The position numbers and the translations under genes are program-made. From Puniceicoccales bacterium Verruco_02 (GTDB taxonomy: Bacteria; Verrucomicrobiota; Verrucomicrobiia; Opitutales; Oceanipulchritudinaceae): a stretch of DNA of 64,000 bases. Below are positions 1 to 6,995 of this stretch, one piece after another. The notes beneath the pieces were generated by a model that worked only from the letters and a program-made list of their open reading frames with translations, was not told the DNA's origin and ran no database searches. How positions within the stretch are numbered: position 1 is the first letter of the stretch; each line of letters starts with the position of its first letter. Where the stretch lies: assembly GCA_001604585.1 (NCBI GenBank), contig LVBW01000020.1, positions 1-64,000 of the forward strand. The letters are read 5' to 3'.

Positions 1-98
1 GGGCCGAGCGTGACCTTGACTGCCTTGGAGAGGGTCTGCACACCGGCGAGCACCTTGCGGCGACCTGCCTCATCAAACAAAATTTGCTTTTTTGCCAT
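1..98 (-). CDS. groEL: Chaperonin GroEL, N-terminal fragment (runs off the left edge)
   Basis: Only the first 32 codons are inside the window. The reverse strand reads MAKKQILFDEAGRRKVL and continues to TLSKAVKVTLGP, the characteristic GroEL/Cpn60 amino terminus. GroEL forms the ATP-driven double-ring folding chamber in the cytoplasm. The ATG is at 98-96, 51 bases downstream of the groES stop, in the standard groES-groEL operon order. The rest of the gene lies left of the window, so intactness cannot be judged. Confidence 0.93.
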   Translation of the reverse strand, partial: MAKKQILFDEAGRRKVLAGVQTLSKAVKVTLG

Positions 99-149
99 AT
101 AAATAAAAGAGTTAGTTGTGTATCTTGCTGATTACTAATGTGGTACGGA

Positions 150-452
150 CTAGCCTATGACGGCGAGAAGGTCGTCCTCGCGAAGGAGCACGTATTTCTG
201 GCCTTCGTAGCTGACTTCTGTTCCGCCGTATTTGCTGATGAGGACGCGGTCTCCCACCTTTACTTCAAAGGCAATTGCCTCGCCCTTGTCGTTCTTCTTG
301 CCCTTGCCGAGCGCGATTACTTCGGCTTCGGTGGGCTTCTCCTTGGCGGAGTCGGGGATGACGATGCCACCCTTGATCTGTTCCTTCTCTTCCAGTCGCT
401 TGACCAGAACGCGGTCACCGATGGGGGTGATTTTCACTGCTTGAGTGCTCAT
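150..452 (-). CDS. groES: Co-chaperonin GroES (Cpn10)
   Basis: A 100-residue protein of typical Cpn10 length. It opens with [12 protein letters not shown], has the mobile-loop region [14 protein letters not shown] around residues 27-40, and ends with the [17 protein letters not shown] region expected of GroES. It caps the GroEL ring and encloses substrate during ATP-driven folding. It lies directly upstream of groEL on the same strand, so the two are almost certainly co-transcribed. I found no CIRCE-type inverted repeat (the HrcA operator) in the 257 bases upstream, so heat control may use something else. Confidence 0.97.
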   Translation of the reverse strand: MSTQAVKITPIGDRVLVKRLEEKEQIKGGIVIPDSAKEKPTEAEVIALGKGKKNDKGEAIAFEVKVGDRVLISKYGGTEVSYEGQKYVLLREDDLLAVIG

Positions 453-709
453 TGCTATGCTTTGAGATGTTTGTTTGTGAAGTTTCTACGGGTATCATGC
501 GCGTCAGCAGCCTATTCGAGTGCCGGGGCATCCGGGCGCTGGCGGCGCAACATCCAACATACAGGCAGTTTCCATGCCCAAGGGATGCAACTGACTTAAG
601 TCGTTTATAATCAACGCAATCATCTTGGACTTGATGATACTCCAATGTGTCAGTGTGGCGCAGGTGCTGTGCAACATGTCCCGAAATACTGCACAGTGAC
701 AGCGGGTGC

Positions 710-2614
710 TTAGACCTGGTGCGCCAGCTTGTCGAGGGACAGAGGCTTGAGTTTGGCATCGGGGCTGCGAAGGTCAGAGAAGCTCTTGCCGTCCCAGAGC
801 AGAATGCCCTTGCCGCTGCGCACCAGCCAGAGGCCTTCGAGGCTCTTGTCGATATTATCCAGCTTGGCCGCGTTCCAGAGTATTAGCACATCCTCGGGCA
901 CTTCGTCCTGTCTTGCCATGTAAATGGCGCTAACCACCGGAGCCACCTGCCCGGAGGCGCTCTTTAACTCTGCGGGTGCATCGCCGCAACCTAGTAGCTG
1001 GCGCGTTGTCCACTGCTGAAGCTTCCAGTGTGCTACCTCGCTACCCAGTGTGGCACCGGTAACTTGCAGGATCTCGCCGTTGCCAATTATGCTATACGGG
1101 TAGTTCAGCTTGCGGCTGTCCACGTATGTGCCGTTTTTAGAGGGGCTTATGGAACCACCGGTATCGCGTGCCCCATCGTAAACCATCGCGTAGGTGCCGA
1201 TGTTTTCGATGAAGAAGTGCCTTCGGCCAATGACCTGATTGATGCGCGTTCCGTCGGCACCCTTGCTGGCCAGAACGTGCAGCAGAACGTCGGAAGGTTC
1301 CTTGCGCCCGAAGGTAATGCACTGGGCAGTGACTACGTGCAGGCGGCGCTTCTGCGTGCCGCGGGAGTAGGCGAGTGTGAGGCAGGCGCAGGCCTGGGCC
1401 AAGGGAAGGCTGGGGTTCTCGTATTCGTGGCCAACGCTTGCGAGCAGGCTGTGCAGCTCGGCCGGTATATGATCTTGCGTCAGCTTGCCCAGTGTCTCCT
1501 TGGCCAGAGCAATGAGGGCAGGGGCCTCTGATCTGCGACCTTCGCTTATGTGCTTTCTCGCTTCAAGAAGCCATGCCTCCGCAATCGCTGCGGCCGTTTC
1601 GCAGGCGTTGTTTTCGCAGCACTCGTGCCATATGGCGGCCTCGTCAGCGGATGTGGGCCTGTTCAGGGCGGCAGATAGATGCTCGAATGCCACCTGCCGT
1701 CTGCCCGTAGCGGCTGCACCGACGGCCTCCGACAGGGCCTGCTCCACGAGCAGCCTTACCGTGCTCTCCACGCTCATGCGGCGTACTAGGCCCTGAAGCA
1801 TGTCCAGCGCCGGGGCGAAATCGCTGGCATCATCCAGCGATTTTGTAAGGTCCATAGCCCCTTTGAGGGCATTGTTAGCTTCCTGAAGCTCTTCCTTTTC
1901 GAGGTGCTCTTGCGCCAGGTCCAGAAGTGCTGTCACTTGCGCGTGCAGCTCCTTCTGGCGGGCCGCGCGTAACATTTCCGCCTCGGCACGAATTCTCTCG
2001 GCCTGGGCAGCCTGAGCCGCAGCCATTCGTGCAGCCTCCTCTTCCTGCTGTTTGCGGGCCTCTTCGCCCGCGGCCTCAAGCGCGGCCTCGTCGGGCAGCT
2101 CTTCGGCTGCTGGAGCAGGCTCTTGTGGCGGCTGGGCGCTTTCCTGCATCGCTGTGGACGGCGGCGGCTCTGCCTCTGGCTTTGCCGCCTGTTCCGGCTC
2201 TGTAGGCTTCGGAACAGACTCGGCCTGACGCATTGCATGGGCCAGTTCGGCGTCCAACTCCTCGATTCGGATAAGCAGATCCTGCGTCAGAGTGCCCGCC
2301 GGCAGGGCGCGAAGATGCCGCATCGAGACCGAGGCAGCAGGCAGGGAACCGCTCCGAAGACACTCGTCCGCCCTTGCGATGTACTCGCCTGCCTGCTCGC
2401 AGTTGCGTTCCTTTTCGACAAAGGTGCCCACGTCATTACTAAGGCGCTCCACGGTTTTCAGCTCGTCGCGTGCCATGCGGGCCTCGATTTTCGAGCCTGC
2501 ATTTGTCACCCTTGCACGCGCCGCAACTAGCAGCGCGTTCATGCGCAGCTCTGCCTCTTTCCACCCATACTCCGGGGCCAGGTCAAGACGGGTGCCGATC
2601 TCTTCTCTGGTCAT
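710..2614 (-). CDS. FHA-domain protein with long helical/proline-rich N-terminal part (srf-like locus)
   Basis: 634 residues, cytoplasmic by sequence (no signal peptide or membrane segment). Residues 1-130 are helical. Residues 135-185 are a Pro/Glu/Ala linker, followed by a highly charged coiled-coil stretch to about 240, then helical repeats resembling TPR-type packing to about 410. Residues about 425-515 look like a forkhead-associated domain: FGRKEP at 435, a GRRHF element in the place of the usual S-x-x-H loop, and NGTYVD at 494-499. FHA domains bind phosphothreonine peptides, so this is probably a phospho-dependent adaptor. It starts 16 bases after the stop of the secreted-protein gene 2631-4022 and is likely co-transcribed with it, divergently from the SrfC/SrfB-like genes. 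No Ser/Thr kinase is in the window. The FHA call is by motif only. Confidence 0.72.
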   Translation of the reverse strand: MTREEIGTRLDLAPEYGWKEAELRMNALLVAARARVTNAGSKIEARMARDELKTVERLSNDVGTFVEKERNCEQAGEYIARADECLRSGSLPAASVSMRHLRALPAGTLTQDLLIRIEELDAELAHAMRQAESVPKPTEPEQAAKPEAEPPPSTAMQESAQPPQEPAPAAEELPDEAALEAAGEEARKQQEEEAARMAAAQAAQAERIRAEAEMLRAARQKELHAQVTALLDLAQEHLEKEELQEANNALKGAMDLTKSLDDASDFAPALDMLQGLVRRMSVESTVRLLVEQALSEAVGAAATGRRQVAFEHLSAALNRPTSADEAAIWHECCENNACETAAAIAEAWLLEARKHISEGRRSEAPALIALAKETLGKLTQDHIPAELHSLLASVGHEYENPSLPLAQACACLTLAYSRGTQKRRLHVVTAQCITFGRKEPSDVLLHVLASKGADGTRINQVIGRRHFFIENIGTYAMVYDGARDTGGSISPSKNGTYVDSRKLNYPYSIIGNGEILQVTGATLGSEVAHWKLQQWTTRQLLGCGDAPAELKSASGQVAPVVSAIYMARQDEVPEDVLILWNAAKLDNIDKSLEGLWLVRSGKGILLWDGKSFSDLRSPDAKLKPLSLDKLAHQV

Positions 2615-2630
2615 GTTTCTCGGAGTTGTA

Positions 2631-4022
2631 CTAAAGGGCGATCTGTATGCTGGAACGGATGCTGAAATCCGAGCCTATGTCGGTCATGCCGTTGACTTCG
2701 ATGTTGTAAGAGCCGTTCGCTGTGAAGGTTACAAGGAAGGGGAACTCGGTGCCGCTGGCGATGACGGAGCCGGAGGCGTCGGTCACGGTCCAGTTCTTGA
2801 GCGTGAACTCCATGCGCCCGCCAAGGTCTGTGAGATTGAACTCGATGGCCTGTGCCGTGGCTGACGACTGTCTGGGCGTGCTCTGGATGGACAGATTCCA
2901 GTTGCGCGTGGAAACGACCTCGAACTGTGGCGGGTTCGCGTTCATGTCCGTAATCTTGCGCGTAGTCTCGCTCTTGAGACGCTTGCTGGACCCCGCATAC
3001 ACGCTCTCGATATTCACGCCCTTGTTGAATACCAAGTCCTTGTCGCCAACTTTGATGACAACGGGGCTGTTAGGATCTGCGGTGGCTGGGCTGGGCGCGG
3101 GCGAAAGTCCGGCGATGGCGAAGGGCGGCTTGGAAGAGGGTGGGGGCTGGAGTGCGGGATAAACCTCGCCATCGCCCAGTATCATCTGAAGCAATCTGGC
3201 CACCCCGTTGACGTCCTTGTTGTTATACAGCTCGTTGAGTGCGGAAAGATATTCGCAGGCCTTGTCGTTGCCCGAATCGCAGGCCCGTTTCAGGGCGTCC
3301 ATCATCTGCCTGATGTAGCTTGTCTGCTCGCTTGTGAAGGGCGATGCGGCGGGGGTGGCTGGTATGGGCTGCGGCTGCGCGGCAGGCGTCTGCGCTGCGG
3401 GGGCTGGCGGGGGCACTTCCACATTGCCGCCGCCCACTGCGGAGAGCTGTTGGTACACGCCCATCAGGATGCGGTTGACCTCCACGATGTTGTTGCTGGC
3501 GATGGCGGCCTTGGCCTTTTCGTAGGCGTCGCAGAAGACGGCCTGCTTGGTTTCTTCGCAGGCGGCCTTGAGAGCGGAGAGCATCTGACGCACCCAGGTG
3601 ACGTCCACGCCCAGCTTGGCGCCCACGTCCTTTTCCACTGCGTTCATCTTCACATAGGCGTGCGAGATGTTGTCCTTAATCTTGAAATAGGAATCCATCA
3701 GCTTCTGACGGCTGGTCTGGGAAAGACCGAAGCCGAGGAAGTTGAGCGCCTTGGCTATGCGTTCCTCGTGCCCTTTCAGGCGTACCTTCGTTTCGTCGAG
3801 CTTGATGCCGCAGTCTGTTATATATACCCATGCAAGGTTGTTCAAACCGCGTGAATATACAACAGATGCCTGCTCAAGGTCGTTGTTGGCGCTGGAGATG
3901 GTGAATGTGGCCACCCTTTGCTCCTCCTTGATGTCGGACTCGTAAATGTCCTTGGCGCTTGAAGTTCCGCAAATACAGAACGGAATGGCTAGGGCGAGAA
4001 TCGTTCGCAGGGATAGTTTCAT
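2631..4022 (-). CDS. Secreted protein of unknown function next to the srf-like locus
   Basis: I chose the internal ATG at 4022 because it begins a clean signal peptide (MKLSLRTILALAIPFCICG, cleavage probably after SSA); the open frame upstream to 4118 has no such feature. The product is 463 residues. The mature part has a helical region (about 20-190) with several cysteines, two Pro/Ala linkers, a second short helical Cys-containing module, and a beta-rich C-terminal third ending in alternating hydrophobic strands. I do not recognise a family. It is the promoter-proximal gene of the minus arm, followed 16 bases later by the FHA protein, and is divergent from the SrfC-like gene. That placement suggests an envelope partner of the same system. 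Confidence 0.7.
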   Translation of the reverse strand: MKLSLRTILALAIPFCICGTSSAKDIYESDIKEEQRVATFTISSANNDLEQASVVYSRGLNNLAWVYITDCGIKLDETKVRLKGHEERIAKALNFLGFGLSQTSRQKLMDSYFKIKDNISHAYVKMNAVEKDVGAKLGVDVTWVRQMLSALKAACEETKQAVFCDAYEKAKAAIASNNIVEVNRILMGVYQQLSAVGGGNVEVPPPAPAAQTPAAQPQPIPATPAASPFTSEQTSYIRQMMDALKRACDSGNDKACEYLSALNELYNNKDVNGVARLLQMILGDGEVYPALQPPPSSKPPFAIAGLSPAPSPATADPNSPVVIKVGDKDLVFNKGVNIESVYAGSSKRLKSETTRKITDMNANPPQFEVVSTRNWNLSIQSTPRQSSATAQAIEFNLTDLGGRMEFTLKNWTVTDASGSVIASGTEFPFLVTFTANGSYNIEVNGMTDIGSDFSIRSSIQIAL

Positions 4023-4172
4023 GACGAAGCGAGGGTTTCCGGTTGACTGCTTGCCGCCGGGCAGTACACGCCATAAGCGGTTATACTGTATGTTGGCGCT
4101 CTCTGAATGTGTTTTCAATCTTTAATGTTGCCCCCTGCTTGCAGCCTCCTACAAACTCATAATCTCTTCTAA
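4023..4172. promoter_or_regulatory. Divergent intergenic region of the srf-like locus
   Basis: These 150 bases separate the two divergent arms and should hold both promoters. A TATACT hexamer at 4082-4087 resembles a -10 box for the plus arm, and the overlapping reverse strand contains AGTATAA, which could serve the minus arm. I do not see well-spaced -35 boxes, so the exact promoters are uncertain. Confidence 0.3.
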
Positions 4173-6992
4173 ATGATGAAGGAATGCGACATTACGGGGC
4201 TGGCCGGCGGACTTGTTGACTGGTACTGGAACGCCGGGCGCAGGCGCAGTGGTGGTTACGAACTGTCACTGTCCGGCTGGGTGAACCAATTGTACAGCAC
4301 GGCGTCAGAGGCCGCTGCCGTGGAGGACGCCCTGCGCAACAGGCGCCCTGCAATGGCCATCTGGGGGCCTTCGCAGACGGGCAAGTCCACGCTCATCTCC
4401 GCCTACATCGACGGCGAGGCCGACATATGCGCCGACGAGGCGCAGGCGGGGCTTGGCACCGGTCTTCACTGGCCCGGCGGCGAGGGGTTTTACTTTATGG
4501 CCCCGATGGTGGAAAAGCCGGAGGATCTGCCGCATTTTCTCACCCGCAAGGTGCTCAACCCCTACAACAAGGGCATGGACGGCTCGTCCTGCCTTTCGCG
4601 CTTTATGCCCGGCACAATCGACGGGGCCGAGGGCACTTTCAAGGTCGTTCACCCGGCCCATCCGGCCCAGATGAAGATGGTCACTCCGCGCGACCTCTGG
4701 CATGCGCTGGCCCGCGGCTACAGCACAGAGTGTTACGGCCCGGAGCGGGGCGACACCACCAAGTGGAACCTAGACCTCTTGCGCAAGAAGCTGCGCCAGT
4801 ATGTTCAGCAAAAGCCCGCCCCGCGCGGCAGTACGCCCGACAGGGCCGCCTACGAGGCGTTGCACGATTTCTGCGGCGTAATCTGCGAACTGGCCGAGAG
4901 CGACGATCCGACTTTCCGTGGCCTTGGCGCGGACATGAAGGAACTTTCGGCCCTTCTTGACGGAATGCTGGAAGAGCCTGCCCTCCTGCACAGTCGCGAC
5001 GCTGTGCTGGCCTTTGCCGCGCAGATACTCTGGGACGGCTTTGACAAGATAAGCGGCATGTACAGGGCCATGACCGACACCTACCTGACGCTCGTAGGCA
5101 AGGGCGGCCAGTGGGAGGGCAAAAGGGTGTTCTGCTCGCTCAAGGCTACGGCCCTGTTCCTGAACATGGGCGCATGTGAGATAAGCTACAAGCCCATGCC
5201 GGACAACCCTCTCGCTCCGGAGGCCATACTCAAGACGATGATTTCCCGCCTTGGCTGGCGAGAGAAGGAGGGCGACATAATAATAGACTGCGTCGAGGGT
5301 ATGCCCCACAGCCTTGCGCAGACGCCCGAGCAGTTCTGCATAATTCAGGGCCTAGTCTGGGAGCTGGTAATCCCGATCAATCTGGCAAACCTGAAGGACC
5401 GTCCCTTCAGCGCTGCTCCGCAAAGGCCCAACGCCCTGAAAGAGTACCTAAAAGTGGCCGACATTCTCGACTTCCCCGGCGTGGGCAACGAGAAAAAGTC
5501 CATGGTTCAGAAGATAATACTGGACGATGCCCTGGCAGGCAGCATCCGCGTAAGAGCTGCCAGCCCGGACGCAACGAGCGAGGACCGCGAGAGGGTGAAG
5601 TTCTGCTTCACAGCGCAGGTTTTTTTCAAGGAAGTGCTCAAGCGCGGCAAGACGGCATCCATCGTATCCACCTATGCCCGGCGCCTGAACATGGACGCCT
5701 TCAGCGTGTTTCAGGGCATAAGGACCACATCATGCCCGAACGCCGATCAGATTATCAACGGTGTGCGCGCATGGTGGCGGCACGCCATGCCGGAGTATTT
5801 CCAGAACCAGCGCGGGCCAAGCCCAATGCCGCTTAACCTCGCCCTGACCTGGTGGGCGGGCAAGCTGAACATGGCCAAGAATGTCAACGACTCCAACATC
5901 TACGGAGTCATCGAAGAGGTCGTGGCCTCGCTAGGCCCGGTCCGCGCCCCCGGCACCTGCACGACCTTTGCCATTCATAACCACAAAAGCCCCGACCGGG
6001 ACAACGCTGTAATTAAAGAGGACTTCTCGCCCGGCAGCCCGCGCTACAACAACCTGATGAAGGAAAGCGCCTTTGCGCGGCAGTTTGCCAATCCTGTAAG
6101 CCGCCGCTCCTTCGACGAGATGGTGCAGGACCTAGACACCGGCGGTGCGGAGTATTTCTTCACCCAGGTGCGTCAGCAGATACTGGATCTGCGCTCCGGG
6201 GGAGGGGTTGACCGCATTGCGCGCCTCGAAGCGCGCCGGGGCGAAATCTGCGCGCAGATGCTCACCCTGTTCCGCCAGAACGAGATTTTCCCCAATCCCA
6301 AGCCTCGCGACACCCGGCGCGAAAAACTGGAGGCATTCCTCTCGGATCTAGAGTCCCGTGTTGCGGCCACTCCGGCTTCGCGTATGCAGGCGCTGAACCT
6401 TGCCCTGCGCAACCTTCTGAACGTGGACTTCGAGGCGCTCGAACAGGTGCCGATGGACAGGCGGCGCATCGGTGTGGAGTTTGTTCAGCAGCAGTACCAG
6501 CGTTGGATCAACGCGCAGGCTGCCCGCTGCGCTCAGGACGGATTGCCAGTCCGTCGTCAGGACCCCGACTGGCGGCTTCTTGGCATGGACGGCCCGGACC
6601 GGATGCGAGAGGTGCTCGACGCTCTTGCAAAGTCCGTAGCTCCGGACATGGACGCCACCACGGCCTGGCTACTCAACCTTGTTACGCACAACAGCCGCTT
6701 TGCCGACGAGGTGGACCTGCGCCGTCCGCTGGCCATCAAGATGGCCAACCTGATTAACTTCGGGGCAGGTGGTGCACACACCTGTGCCCGCCCGGACGAT
6801 CTTGTCTTTGCCGACAAGGTGCCCGGCCCGGACAGGGCGCATTACGCCTACTTTGTCGAACCCGCTCTTGGCCGCCTGCGTACACTTGCCCGGCGCGAGG
6901 TAATCCCGGTCAAGCGCCCCGACCAGCCCGGCGACGCCGAGCTTGCCGCCCTCTGCGCCCGCCACGGCATCAATCCCCTTAAATCGGCCTAG
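4173..6992 (+). CDS. SrfC-like P-loop protein (putative bacterial virulence-factor family)
   Basis: 939 residues, no signal peptide. A P-loop GPSQTGKST lies at residues 65-73, preceded by the strand MAIW. This matches the GxSQxGKS signature of the SrfC / Virul_Fac family (Pfam PF10139), known from the Salmonella srfABC locus and largely uncharacterised; members are about 700-950 residues. The rest is mostly alpha-helical and the C-terminal third is strongly charged. The gene is followed after only 3 bases by the SrfB-like ATPase gene, which supports the family call. Function is unknown; a nucleotide-dependent switch working with SrfB is inference. An alternative start at the second ATG (4176) is equally possible. 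Confidence 0.78.
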   Translation: MMKECDITGLAGGLVDWYWNAGRRRSGGYELSLSGWVNQLYSTASEAAAVEDALRNRRPAMAIWGPSQTGKSTLISAYIDGEADICADEAQAGLGTGLHWPGGEGFYFMAPMVEKPEDLPHFLTRKVLNPYNKGMDGSSCLSRFMPGTIDGAEGTFKVVHPAHPAQMKMVTPRDLWHALARGYSTECYGPERGDTTKWNLDLLRKKLRQYVQQKPAPRGSTPDRAAYEALHDFCGVICELAESDDPTFRGLGADMKELSALLDGMLEEPALLHSRDAVLAFAAQILWDGFDKISGMYRAMTDTYLTLVGKGGQWEGKRVFCSLKATALFLNMGACEISYKPMPDNPLAPEAILKTMISRLGWREKEGDIIIDCVEGMPHSLAQTPEQFCIIQGLVWELVIPINLANLKDRPFSAAPQRPNALKEYLKVADILDFPGVGNEKKSMVQKIILDDALAGSIRVRAASPDATSEDRERVKFCFTAQVFFKEVLKRGKTASIVSTYARRLNMDAFSVFQGIRTTSCPNADQIINGVRAWWRHAMPEYFQNQRGPSPMPLNLALTWWAGKLNMAKNVNDSNIYGVIEEVVASLGPVRAPGTCTTFAIHNHKSPDRDNAVIKEDFSPGSPRYNNLMKESAFARQFANPVSRRSFDEMVQDLDTGGAEYFFTQVRQQILDLRSGGGVDRIARLEARRGEICAQMLTLFRQNEIFPNPKPRDTRREKLEAFLSDLESRVAATPASRMQALNLALRNLLNVDFEALEQVPMDRRRIGVEFVQQQYQRWINAQAARCAQDGLPVRRQDPDWRLLGMDGPDRMREVLDALAKSVAPDMDATTAWLLNLVTHNSRFADEVDLRRPLAIKMANLINFGAGGAHTCARPDDLVFADKVPGPDRAHYAYFVEPALGRLRTLARREVIPVKRPDQPGDAELAALCARHGINPLKSA

Positions 6993-6995
6993 GTC

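Noticed and set aside
453-709. CIRCE heat-shock operator upstream of groES
   Set aside because: The sequence lacks the TTAGCACTC-N9-GAGTGCTAA pattern. A GAGTGCT at 443-449 is single and inside the coding start.
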